Shown here one piece after another: positions 25,948 through 33,541 of a stretch of 64,000 nt of DNA; within the stretch, counting starts at the first letter, position 1, and every line of letters starts with the position of its first letter. The translations under genes were made by a program, and so were the position numbers. Below the pieces are notes generated by a model. It did no database searches. It saw nothing but the letters and a program-made list of their open reading frames with translations, and had not been told where the DNA came from. Source of the stretch: Pseudomonadota bacterium (lineage in GTDB: Bacteria; Pseudomonadota; Gammaproteobacteria; Burkholderiales; Burkholderiaceae_C); assembly GCA_031119395.1 (NCBI GenBank), contig JAVHYA010000011.1, positions 1 through 64,000 of the forward strand, written 5' to 3'.

Positions 25948-26772
25948 ATGACCGGCGCCGTCGACGAGCTTCTGGACCGCCTTGCGCGTGGCGACGAAGG
26001 CGTGCTGATCCGCGTCACCGCCACGCAAGGCTCGGCGCCGCGCGAGGCCGGCACCTGGATGGCAGTCTGGGCCGATGCGCTCACGGCCACCATCGGCGGC
26101 GGCCAGCTCGAGTTCCAGGCGATCCAGACGGCGCGCGACATGCTCGAGCACCGCGGTCCTGTGCCGGGGCACGCAGACGTGCGTCGCTATCCGCTCGGCC
26201 CCAGCCTGGGCCAGTGCTGTGGCGGTGTGGTGTTCCTCGGTTTCCGGCGCATCGGCGCCGGCGACATCGAGGTCCTGCGCCGCGAACTCACCGAACACCT
26301 GCGGCCGGTGGCGCTCTTCGGCGGTGGCCATGTGGGCGCCGCCATCGCGCGGCTGCTGTCCACGCTGCCCTATGCCGTGCGCTGGATCGACAGCCGCGAC
26401 GGCGTGTTCCCGCCCGAACTGCCCGCCCAGGTCCACACCGAGCACAGCGAACCGGTGCAGGACGCGGTCGCCGGGCTGCCGGCCGGCTCGCACGTCCTCG
26501 TCATGAGCTTCAGCCACGCCGAGGACCTGGACATCGTCATCGCCTGCCTGAAGCGCCTGCGCGAGCGCGGCGACCTGCCCTACGTCGGCCTCATCGGCAG
26601 CAGGACCAAGTGGGCCACCTTCCGTCACCGGCTGGCGGCGCGCGGCTTCACCGAGGCGGAGATGGACCGCATCACCTGCCCCATCGGCGTGCCAGGCATC
26701 ACCGGCAAGGAGCCGGAGGTGATCGCGGTCGCGGTGGCGGCACAGTTATTGCAAATTCGCGAACAGGCCTAG
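25948..26772 (+). CDS. xdhC: Xanthine dehydrogenase accessory protein XdhC
   Basis: XdhC binds molybdenum cofactor, guards its sulfuration and hands it to XdhB; it is not a subunit of the mature enzyme. The 274-residue product has the N-terminal XdhC/CoxI domain (VTATQGSAPREAGTWM, GGGQLEFQA, GQCCGGVV with the paired cysteines) and a C-terminal Rossmann domain (LFGGGHVGAAIARLL, MSFSHAEDLDIV, YVGLIGSRTK). The ATG at 25948 gives the normal N-terminus. Unusually, it is about 25 kb from xdhA/xdhB and precedes puuD instead. Confidence 0.93.
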   Translation: MTGAVDELLDRLARGDEGVLIRVTATQGSAPREAGTWMAVWADALTATIGGGQLEFQAIQTARDMLEHRGPVPGHADVRRYPLGPSLGQCCGGVVFLGFRRIGAGDIEVLRRELTEHLRPVALFGGGHVGAAIARLLSTLPYAVRWIDSRDGVFPPELPAQVHTEHSEPVQDAVAGLPAGSHVLVMSFSHAEDLDIVIACLKRLRERGDLPYVGLIGSRTKWATFRHRLAARGFTEAEMDRITCPIGVPGITGKEPEVIAVAVAAQLLQIREQA

Positions 26773-26825
26773 GGTTTCCCACGAGCGGGCGCCGAGCGAA
26801 AAAACCACGATGCAAGCGCCCAAAC

Positions 26826-26833
26826 TGTATACA
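26826..26833. promoter_or_regulatory. TGTATACA box, puuD promoter
   Basis: Within CTGTATACACT, the same 11 bases as in the uraH/gntR promoter. It lies 139 bp upstream of the puuD start. The 138-bp leader that follows also holds a TGCTCAC...GTGAGCA inverted repeat (about 26903-26930). Confidence 0.5.
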
Positions 26834-26971
26834 CTCCAGTCCACAACACGCCGCAGCGGAGCGCGATGCATCCCCACGATGCCGACGTTCGCGGCCCTTT
26901 CTCTGCTCACAGAGCCCGCGGTGGTGAGCAGGCCGGAATCCGGCGCCATGGTGCGCCGCGAGGGTTGAGCG

Positions 26972-28177
26972 ATGGAAAGCTATTACCTCGACTGGGCCAA
27001 CCTGCTGCTGCGCTGGGTCCACGTCATCACCGCGATCGCATGGATCGGTGCGTCCTTCTACTTCGTGATGCTGGACAACAGCCTCGAGAAGCCGCAGGAC
27101 CAGGAGTCGCTGGACAAGGGCGTCGGCGGCGAGCAGTGGGCCGTGCACGGCGGCGGCTTCTACAACATGCAGAAGTACCTGCTGGCCCCGAAGAAGCTGC
27201 CCGACCACCTGCACTGGTCGTACTGGGAGAGCTACTCCACCTGGATCTCGGGCTTCACGCTGTTCACGATGTCCTATCTGTGGAACGCGAGCACCTACCT
27301 GATCGACAAGTCCAAGATGGACTGGCAGCCCGGCGCCGCCATCGGCGTGGCGCTGGCCTTCTTCGTGGTCTTCTGGATGGTGTACGACGGCATCTGCCAG
27401 ATCTTCGGGCGGCGAAAGAACGGCGACACCATCGTCGGCGTGCTGGTGGCGCTCTTCATCGCCTTCGCGACCTGGCTGGCCTGCCAGTGGTTCGCCGGCC
27501 GCGCGGCCTTCCTGCTGGTGGGCGCCATGATGGCCACGACCATGAGCGCCAACGTGTTCTTCTGGATCATCCCCGGCCAGCGCAAGAACGTGGCGGCGCT
27601 GCGCGAGGGCAAGCCCGTCGACCCGGTGCACGGCCAGCGCGGCAAGCAGCGCAGCGTGCACAACACGTACTTCACGCTGCCAGTGCTGTTCGCGATGCTG
27701 AGCAACCACTACAGCTTCACCTACACGCACAAGTACAACTGGATCGTGCTGCTGCTGATCATGCTCGGCGGTGCGGCGATCCGGCAGTTCTTCGTGGTGC
27801 GCCACCGCTTCAAGCTGGGCAACGCGCGCAATCCGCTGCCCTATGCGCTCTTCGGCATCGTCGTGCTGGGCCTGACCATCGTGTGGATGAAGCCCGAGCC
27901 GGTGGCGGCGCCCGCGCCGTCGGCCGCCGCCGCGCCGGTGTCCTATGCCGAAGTCCAGAAGGTGCTGGAGCAGCGCTGCTACATGTGCCACGGCGCCGCC
28001 GTGCAGATGAAGAACGTGCGCCTCGATTCGCCCGACCAGGTGGCCGCGCACGCGCAGGCCGTCTACCAGCAGGTGGTCGTGACGAAGATCATGCCGATGA
28101 ACAACGCCACCGGCATGACCGACGCCGAGCGCGCGCTGGTCGGCAAGTGGTTCAACGGCGGCGCCAAGACGAACTGA
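26972..28177 (+). CDS. puuD: Membrane urate oxidase PuuD with cytochrome c domain
   Basis: PuuD oxidises urate to 5-hydroxyisourate in the inner membrane. The 401-residue product has about eight membrane helices in the DUF989 urate-oxidase domain (WANLLLRWVHVITAIAWIG, HWSYWESYSTWISGF, ANVFFWIIPGQRK, NHYSF) and a C-terminal cytochrome c domain with haem site CYMCH at residues 336-340 and a distal methionine in KIMPMNN. Electrons therefore probably pass to the respiratory chain rather than to oxygen as in soluble uricase. It follows xdhC on the same strand, with its own promoter region and TGTATACA box. Confidence 0.94.
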   Translation: MESYYLDWANLLLRWVHVITAIAWIGASFYFVMLDNSLEKPQDQESLDKGVGGEQWAVHGGGFYNMQKYLLAPKKLPDHLHWSYWESYSTWISGFTLFTMSYLWNASTYLIDKSKMDWQPGAAIGVALAFFVVFWMVYDGICQIFGRRKNGDTIVGVLVALFIAFATWLACQWFAGRAAFLLVGAMMATTMSANVFFWIIPGQRKNVAALREGKPVDPVHGQRGKQRSVHNTYFTLPVLFAMLSNHYSFTYTHKYNWIVLLLIMLGGAAIRQFFVVRHRFKLGNARNPLPYALFGIVVLGLTIVWMKPEPVAAPAPSAAAAPVSYAEVQKVLEQRCYMCHGAAVQMKNVRLDSPDQVAAHAQAVYQQVVVTKIMPMNNATGMTDAERALVGKWFNGGAKTN

Positions 28178-28211
28178 TGTCCGGCCGCCGCGGCGGACGG
28201 GCATCGGGCAC

Positions 28212-29630
28212 TCAGCGCGCGGCGTGCGCCAGTTCGACCGCAAGCCGGTTGTGACGCTCGACCAGCGGTTCCAGCTCGACGGTGGCGAGGCGCCCCTCGC
28301 GCACCACCACGCGCCCGTTGACCACCGTGTACGCCGCCTGCGGGCTCGCGCACAGCAGCAGGCTGGCGACCGGGTCGTGCACCGCCCCGCCGGCGAAGGC
28401 GAGGGTGCGCAGGTCGAACAGCGCCAGGTCGGCGCACATGCCCGGCGCCAGGTGGCCGATGTCGTCGCGCCCGAGCACCGCGGCGCCGCCGCGCGTGGCC
28501 ACCTCGAGCACGTTGCGCGCCGTCATCTCGGCCGGGCCGTGGTCGCAGCCGAAATCCCAGCGGCCATCGGGCCCGACGGCCGGGGCATCCAGCGAGCGCC
28601 GCACGCGCGCCAGCAGCAGCGCCTGCCGCGCCTCGCCCACCATGTGCGCGCCGTCGTTGCTGGCGCTGCCGTCCACGCCCAGGCCCACCGGCACGCCGGC
28701 GTCGAGCATCTGCCGCAGCGGCGCGATGCCCGAGGCCAGCCGCATGTTGCTGCAGGGGCAGTGGGCCACGCCCGTGCGCGTGCGCGCGAACAGGCCGATG
28801 CCCGGCGTGTCGAGCTTCACGCAGTGCGCGTGCCACACATCGTCGCCCAGCCAGCCCAGGTCCTGCGCGTACTCGGCCGGCGTGCAGCCGAATTTCTCTC
28901 GCGTGTACGCGATGTCGTGGTCGTTCTCGGCCAGGTGGGTGTGCAGCCGCACCTGGTAGGCCCGCGCGAGCCGGGCCGACTCGCGCATCAGGTCGCGGCT
29001 GACCGAGAAGGGCGAGCACGGCGCCACCGCCACGTTCACCATCGCGCCGTGCGCGCGGTCGTGCCAGCGCTCGATGAGGCGCTGCGTCTCGGCCAGGATG
29101 GCGTCCTCCTTCTCGACCACGCGATCGGGCGGCAGGCCGCCCTGCGATTCGCCCAGGCTCATGCTGCCGCGCGAGGCGGTGAAGCGCATGCCGATGCGCT
29201 GCGCGGCCTCGATGCTGTCCTCGAGGGTGATGCCGTTGGGGTAGATGTAGAGGTGGTCGCTGCTGGTCGTGCAGCCCGAGAGCAGCAGTTCGGCCATCGC
29301 CACCTGCGTCGACACCTGCACCATCTCCGGCGTCAGCCCGGCCCAGATCGGGTACAGCCCGCGCAGCCAGCCGAAGAGCTCGGCGTCCTGCGTGGCCGGG
29401 ATCGCCCGGGTCAGCGACTGGGTCATGTGATGATGCGTGTTGACCATGCCCGGCATGACCAGGTGGCCGCGTGCGTCGATGACCTCGTCGGCCTCGGCGG
29501 GCAGATCCGCCGCCGGGCCGATGGCCGCGATGCGATGCCCGTCCACCAGCACCGAGGCCCCGCGCAGCTCGCGCCGCTGATCGTCGAAGGTGGCCACGCA
29601 GTCGGCGTTGCGGATCAGCAAGGTCGTCAT
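28212..29630 (-). CDS. 8-oxoguanine/guanine-type deaminase
   Basis: The 472-residue amidohydrolase-superfamily enzyme is zinc dependent. Metal and catalytic residues are visible in MVNTHHHMTQS, HTHLAEND, HAHCVKL and LGVDGSASND. The sequence resembles the group of Pseudomonas aeruginosa PA0142, an 8-oxoguanine deaminase, in TTSSDHLYIYPNG and RGSMSLGESQGG, rather than E. coli GuaD. The product would be urate (from 8-oxoguanine) or xanthine (from guanine). The ATG at 29630 begins MTTLLIRNADCVATFDD. It converges with puuD and is divergent from the glycerate kinase gene. Annotation as 'guanine deaminase' is the main alternative. Confidence 0.85.
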   Translation of the reverse strand: MTTLLIRNADCVATFDDQRRELRGASVLVDGHRIAAIGPAADLPAEADEVIDARGHLVMPGMVNTHHHMTQSLTRAIPATQDAELFGWLRGLYPIWAGLTPEMVQVSTQVAMAELLLSGCTTSSDHLYIYPNGITLEDSIEAAQRIGMRFTASRGSMSLGESQGGLPPDRVVEKEDAILAETQRLIERWHDRAHGAMVNVAVAPCSPFSVSRDLMRESARLARAYQVRLHTHLAENDHDIAYTREKFGCTPAEYAQDLGWLGDDVWHAHCVKLDTPGIGLFARTRTGVAHCPCSNMRLASGIAPLRQMLDAGVPVGLGVDGSASNDGAHMVGEARQALLLARVRRSLDAPAVGPDGRWDFGCDHGPAEMTARNVLEVATRGGAAVLGRDDIGHLAPGMCADLALFDLRTLAFAGGAVHDPVASLLLCASPQAAYTVVNGRVVVREGRLATVELEPLVERHNRLAVELAHAAR

Positions 29631-29649
29631 TGAGCAAAGCCTTTTCCTG

Positions 29650-29661
29650 TTGTCGAACAAA
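29650..29661. promoter_or_regulatory. TTGTCGAACAAA motif
   Basis: It contains the symmetric TTGT-CGA-ACAA and lies in the 46-bp gap between two divergent genes, where a regulator would block both. It differs from the motif at 24752 by one base. Confidence 0.35.
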
Positions 29662-29676
29662 AACGGAGACCCGACC

Positions 29677-31089
29677 ATGATGGCATCGAACGCACCCGCG
29701 CCCAAGCCGAACGGCAGCCCCCAGGACTCGGCTGCGCCGAGTCCGTCCCCCGAGGGGAGCAAGAAAACTTGGGGCGGCCCGGCGTTTTCTCGTGAGAACC
29801 CGCGCGCCTTCCTCGAGCACCTCTACCGCGCCGCCGTCACGCGCGCGCTGCCATTGGCCAACATGGGCGCCTTCCTGCCCAAGCCGCCGAAGGGGCGCAC
29901 GCTGGTGCTGGGCGCGGGCAAGGCGGGCGGGTCGATGGCGCAGGCCTTGGAGGCGCTGTGGCCGGCCGACGCACCGCTCGAAGGCCTGGTGGTCACACGC
30001 TACGAGCACATCCCGCCGCGGCCCGAAGGCCTGAAGCAGCGCATCGAGGTCGTCGAGGCTGCGCACCCGGTGCCCGACGAGGCCGGCCAGCGTGCAGCCG
30101 AGCGCATGCTCGCGCTCACCGAAGGGCTGACGGCCGACGACCTGGTGCTGTGCCTCATCTCGGGCGGCGGCTCGTCCCTGCTGACGCTGCCGGCGCAGGG
30201 CCTGACGCTGGCCGACAAGCAGCGCATCAACAGGGAACTGCTCGAATCCGGCGCCCACATCGGCGAGATGAACTGCGTGCGCAAGCACCTCTCGCGCATC
30301 AAGGGTGGCCGGCTCGCCGCGGCCTGCGCGCCGGCGCAGGTGGTGACGCTCACCATCAGCGACGTGCCGGGGGACGACCCGGCCATCATCGCCAGCGGCC
30401 CCACGGTGCCCGACGCCGGCACCTGCGCCGATGCGCTGGCGATCCTCGCGCGCTACCGCATCGAGGTGCCGCCGGCCGTGCGCGCCGCGCTCGAGAGCGG
30501 CGCGCTCGAAACGCCCAAGCCCGGCGACGCCGTCTTCGCGGGCCACGTGACGCACCTCATCGCCACGCCGCAGCAGTCGCTCGAGGCGGCGGCCGAGGCG
30601 GCGCGCGCCGCGGGCATCGACGCGCACATCCTCAGCGACGAGATGGAAGGCGAGTCGCGCGAGGTCGGCAAGGTGCACGGCGCGCTGGCCCGCGCCGTGG
30701 CGCTGCGCGGCGCGCCCTTCGCGCGGCCCTGCGTGATCCTCTCGGGCGGCGAAACCACCGTCACCATCCGCCAGCGCCCGCCCGGCACGCCCCGGGGCCG
30801 CGGCGGCCGCGCGGGCGAGTTCTGCATGGGCCTGGCCGGCGCGCTGATGGGCCAGCCCGGCGTGTGGGCGCTGGCGGCCGACACCGACGGCATCGACGGC
30901 GTGGAGGACAACGCGGGCGCCGTCGTCACGCCCGACACGCTGGCCCGTGCCGAAGCCGCGGGCCACAAGCTCGCCGCCTTCATGGACCGCAACGACGCCT
31001 ACGGCTACTTCGACGCCCTCGGCGACCTGGTCGTGACCGGGCCCACGCACACCAACGTGAACGACTTCAGGGCGCTATTGATTTTGTAG
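29677..31089 (+). CDS. Glycerate 2-kinase (MOFRL type)
   Basis: The enzyme phosphorylates D-glycerate; with glyoxylate carboligase and tartronate semialdehyde reductase it feeds glyoxylate carbon from allantoin into glycolysis. The 470-residue product has the GckA/TtuD parts LVLGAGKAGGSMAQALE, CLISGGGSSLL, NCVRKHLSRIKGG, SDVPGDD and the MOFRL C-terminal domain (GGRAGEFCMG, ADTDGIDG, HTNVNDFRALLI). Residues 1-40 are an odd Pro/Ser-rich extension built on repeat-like DNA with a perfect inverted repeat (29725-29743). The true start may be later, though CGGAG precedes the ATG at 29677. The stop codon lies within repeat R1 copy d. The carboligase and reductase are not in this window. Confidence 0.88.
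   Translation: MMASNAPAPKPNGSPQDSAAPSPSPEGSKKTWGGPAFSRENPRAFLEHLYRAAVTRALPLANMGAFLPKPPKGRTLVLGAGKAGGSMAQALEALWPADAPLEGLVVTRYEHIPPRPEGLKQRIEVVEAAHPVPDEAGQRAAERMLALTEGLTADDLVLCLISGGGSSLLTLPAQGLTLADKQRINRELLESGAHIGEMNCVRKHLSRIKGGRLAAACAPAQVVTLTISDVPGDDPAIIASGPTVPDAGTCADALAILARYRIEVPPAVRAALESGALETPKPGDAVFAGHVTHLIATPQQSLEAAAEAARAAGIDAHILSDEMEGESREVGKVHGALARAVALRGAPFARPCVILSGGETTVTIRQRPPGTPRGRGGRAGEFCMGLAGALMGQPGVWALAADTDGIDGVEDNAGAVVTPDTLARAEAAGHKLAAFMDRNDAYGYFDALGDLVVTGPTHTNVNDFRALLIL
29718..29790 (+). repeat. Repeat-like palindromic segment inside the kinase N-terminus
   Basis: GACTCGG (29725-29731) and CCGAGTC (29737-29743) form a perfect 7-bp stem. The segment continues CCCCCGAGGGGAGC and an AAGAAAACTTGGGGCGG tail. 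This looks like an intergenic repeat, not typical protein-coding sequence, yet it is open in the kinase frame. Confidence 0.4.
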
Positions 31090-31129
31090 CGCCCGGCGCA
31101 GGCGGGGCGGGCGCTGCAGGCCTTTTTTC
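31072..31129 (+). repeat. Dispersed repeat R1, copy d, over a stop codon
   Basis: GCTATTGATTTTGTAGC is followed by GCCCGGCGCAGGCGGGGC and GGGCGCTGCAGGCC. The TAG at 31087-31089 that ends the glycerate kinase gene is part of it. Confidence 0.75.
31088..31129 (+). terminator. Terminator made by repeat R1
   Basis: The stem AGCGCCC (31088-31094) with GGGCGCT (31109-31115) is followed by GCAGGCC and six T (31123-31128). It would end the glycerate kinase transcript. Confidence 0.55.
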
Positions 31130-31157
31130 TTCGAAGTCATCGATTCGACCGCATAAT

Positions 31158-31170
31158 TGGACGCCGTCCA
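31158..31170. promoter_or_regulatory. TetR autoregulatory site candidate
   Basis: TGGACG-C-CGTCCA is a palindrome with 6-bp arms, 3 bp after a CATAAT that could be the -10 box and 14 bp before the TetR start. Its position fits repressor binding at its own promoter. Confidence 0.4.
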
Positions 31171-31183
31171 CATCGATCCCGCC

Positions 31184-31870
31184 GTGAGCCTCGACACCGC
31201 CCGCCCGTCCCCTCCGCCGCGCACCACCTACCGCCACGGCGACCTGCGCCGCGCGCTGCTGGAGGCGGGCGTCGACCTGGCGCGCGAAGGCGGTCCCGAC
31301 GCCGTGGTGCTGCGCGAGGCCACGCGCCGCGCGGGCGTGGTGCCCAATGCCGCGTACCGCCACTTCGGCAGCCGCGATGCGCTGCTCGACGCGGTGCGAT
31401 CGGCGGCGCTGGCCGCGGCGGCACGTGCCATGGAAGAGGCGTGGCGCGCCGCCGGCGCCGACCTCCCGCGGGCCAGTGCACGCGGCGGCATCCCGGCCGG
31501 CGACGCCGCCGCGTCCGCGCGGGCCGCGGTGCGCGCCGTGGGCACCGGCTACCTGCGCTTCGCGCGCCGCGAGACGGGCCTGTTCCGCACCGCCTTCGCG
31601 AGCGCCGCCCCGCCGGCCGGCGCACGCGATCCGGCCAAGGCCGGCACCAGCGGGCTCAATCCCTTCGAACTGCTCGGCACAGCGCTGGACCGCCTGGTCG
31701 ATGCCGGCGCCATGCCGCCCGGCCGCCGACCCGGCGCCGAGTACCTGGCGTGGGCGGCCGTGCACGGCATGGCGATGATGGCCATCGACGGGCCGCTGCG
31801 CGGCCTGGACGATGCGCAGCTGGACGCCCTCGGCCAGCGCTTGCTGGACATGGTGGAGCGCGGCTTGTGA
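31184..31870 (+). CDS. TetR/AcrR-family regulator
   Basis: The 228-residue repressor has an N-terminal helix-turn-helix (YRHGDLRRALLEAGVDLA ... NAAYRHFGSRDALLDAV, residues about 12-60) and a C-terminal domain of the WHG/TetR_C type (LFRTAFASA, AWAAVHGMAMM). I chose the GTG at 31184; a TTG at 31157 is also in frame but lies within the palindrome and probable -10 region. It overlaps the next gene (GTGA), a protein tyrosine phosphatase, so the pair is co-translated. Target genes are unknown. Confidence 0.82.
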   Translation: MSLDTARPSPPPRTTYRHGDLRRALLEAGVDLAREGGPDAVVLREATRRAGVVPNAAYRHFGSRDALLDAVRSAALAAAARAMEEAWRAAGADLPRASARGGIPAGDAAASARAAVRAVGTGYLRFARRETGLFRTAFASAAPPAGARDPAKAGTSGLNPFELLGTALDRLVDAGAMPPGRRPGAEYLAWAAVHGMAMMAIDGPLRGLDDAQLDALGQRLLDMVERGL

Positions 31871-32343
31871 GCGACGCCGCTCCGCGCATCCTCTTCATCT
31901 GCACCGGCAACATCTGCCGGTCGCCGACGGCGCACGCGCTGCTGGCGCATCGGGCGCAGGCGCTGGGCTGGCAGGTGGAGGTCGACAGCGCCGCCATCTC
32001 CGACGAGGAGCGTGGCAACCCCTTCGACCGGCGCGCGGCGGCGGAGCTGCGTCGCCGCGGCGTGCCGATGCATGCGCACTGCGCCCGCCAGGTGCGGCGC
32101 GAGGACTTCGCGCGCTTCGACTGGATCGTCGGCATGACCCAGGCGCATTGCGCCGCGTTGCGCCGCATCGCCCCGGCCGGCGCGGCCGGGCGCGTGCTGC
32201 TGCTCCTGGACGGCGTGCCCGGCCACGAGGGCCAGGACGTGCCCGACCCCTGGTATGGCGGCGAGGCCGACTTCCGCCATGCCTTCGACCTCATCGCGCT
32301 GGGCGTCGACGCGCTCGTGGCACGCCTGCAGTCGGTGGCCTGA
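31867..32343 (+). CDS. Low-molecular-weight protein tyrosine phosphatase
   Basis: The 158-residue phosphatase has the P-loop CTGNICRSP at residues about 14-22 (nucleophile Cys, catalytic Arg) and the general acid in DVPDPWYGG, where DPW replaces the more common DPY. Family members dephosphorylate tyrosine kinases of capsule or exopolysaccharide export; no such kinase is nearby. The GTG start overlaps the TGA of the TetR gene. Length is normal for the family. Confidence 0.9.
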   Translation: MSDAAPRILFICTGNICRSPTAHALLAHRAQALGWQVEVDSAAISDEERGNPFDRRAAAELRRRGVPMHAHCARQVRREDFARFDWIVGMTQAHCAALRRIAPAGAAGRVLLLLDGVPGHEGQDVPDPWYGGEADFRHAFDLIALGVDALVARLQSVA

Positions 32344-32344
32344 C

Positions 32345-32400
32345 TGCGATCGATTTCGTCGCTGCCGGCGCAAGCGGGGGCGGGCGATGCAGCCGCCTTT
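32345..32400 (+). repeat. Dispersed repeat R1, copy e (degenerate)
   Basis: GCGATCGATTTCGTCGC, GCCGGCGCAAGCGGGGGC, GGGCGATGCAGCCGCCTTTT follows the R1 plan with changes in the first palindrome. It begins 2 bp after the phosphatase stop, between convergent genes. Confidence 0.5.
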
Positions 32401-32418
32401 TCCTTGAAGCGACGGCGC

Positions 32419-33048
32419 TCAGCCGGGCCGCCGCGCCATCAGGGCCCACAGGCCCGCCGCCGACAGCAGCGAGCCGCCCGCGAGGTGGAAGCGTCGCTGT
32501 GCCCGCGGCGAGGCGAGCAGCCGGCGGGCCGAGGCCGCGAACACGGCATAGAGCGTGGCGTTGAGCGTCGCCAGCACGACGAAGGTGACGGCCAGCACCC
32601 ACAGCTGGCGCGTGACGTCCGCCGCAGGCGAAATGAACTGCGGCAGGAAGGCGACGAAGAACACGATGCCCTTGGGGTTGAGCGCCGTCACCAGCCAGGT
32701 GTTGACGAACAGGCGCCAGCGCGACTGCGGCGCGGCCGGTGCCGCGAGCTGCGCCACCGGCGACACGCCGGCGCGCAGCAGCTTGATGCCCAGGACGATC
32801 AGGTACACGCCGCCCACCCACTTGATGAGGGTGAACCAGAAGGCCGAGGTGGCCAGCAGGGCGCCCAGGCCCAGCAGCGAGAGCACCAGCGCCGTCGAGT
32901 CGCCCAGCGCCACCGCCGCGACCAGCGGCACGTTCGCCTTGCGGCCGTGCGCCATCGAGTAGCTGATGACGGTGAGGATGGTCGGCCCCGGGATGACGAG
33001 CATCACTGCCGAAGCGGCGACGAAGGCGAGCCAGAGTTCGAGCGGCAT
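32419..33048 (-). CDS. LysE-family exporter
   Basis: The 209-residue inner-membrane protein has about five or six helices. The family motif VMLVIPGPTILTVISYSM lies at the N-terminus, with NPKGIVFFVAFLPQF in the middle. LysE/RhtB proteins export amino acids or small metabolites. It is the last gene of the leftward run that includes iorA, iorB, a Bug receptor and a thioesterase, 51 bp after the latter. An aromatic amino acid or its breakdown product is a reasonable guess for cargo, from context only. Confidence 0.85.
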   Translation of the reverse strand: MPLELWLAFVAASAVMLVIPGPTILTVISYSMAHGRKANVPLVAAVALGDSTALVLSLLGLGALLATSAFWFTLIKWVGGVYLIVLGIKLLRAGVSPVAQLAAPAAPQSRWRLFVNTWLVTALNPKGIVFFVAFLPQFISPAADVTRQLWVLAVTFVVLATLNATLYAVFAASARRLLASPRAQRRFHLAGGSLLSAAGLWALMARRPG

Positions 33049-33099
33049 GGGGGGCTCCGTGTGGTGTTCCGTGGCCCTCGACTCTAGACCGCCGCGGCC

Positions 33100-33525
33100 C
33101 TAGTCGCAGAGCGCGCGGATCTCCGGCGGAATCGGCAAGGCGCGCAGCCGGCCGTCGGGGCGCTTGCCGCCGAAGATGCGCACGTCCTCGGCCTCGAGGA
33201 TCAGGGTCTCGCCCTGCGGGTCGTCGCGCGTCACGCGGTAGCTCTGCACGAAGCTCTTCTCGCGCCACTCGCGCACGGTCACCGCGATCTTCAGCGTGTC
33301 GCCGTAGCTGGCGGTGGCGACGAAGCGCGACTTCGTGTCGACCAGCGGCGTCCCGATGACGCCCAGGGTCTTCGTCGTCTCCTCCCAGCGCGGCACGCCG
33401 CACTCGGCGAAGAAGTGGCGCGAGGCCGCGTCCATCCAGCCGAAGAAGTTGGGGTACCAGACGATGCCGGCCGGGTCGCAGTCGCCGAACTCGACGCGCG
33501 CGGTGTAGATGATCTGCTTGCTCAT
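33100..33525 (-). CDS. Acyl-CoA thioesterase, 4-hydroxybenzoyl-CoA type
   Basis: The 141-residue hot-dog-fold protein has the Pseudomonas-type motif VEFGDCDPAGIVWYPNFFGWMD, containing the catalytic aspartate, near residue 15. FVQSYRV and LILEAEDVRIFG are family strands. It hydrolyses a CoA thioester, probably aromatic. It lies 16 bp downstream of the Bug gene in the iorA/iorB run; IOR-type enzymes produce arylacetyl-CoA, so a thioesterase fits as an overflow or release step. That link is inference. Confidence 0.87.
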   Translation of the reverse strand: MSKQIIYTARVEFGDCDPAGIVWYPNFFGWMDAASRHFFAECGVPRWEETTKTLGVIGTPLVDTKSRFVATASYGDTLKIAVTVREWREKSFVQSYRVTRDDPQGETLILEAEDVRIFGGKRPDGRLRALPIPPEIRALCD

Positions 33526-33541
33526 GCGTGCAGGTTAACGC

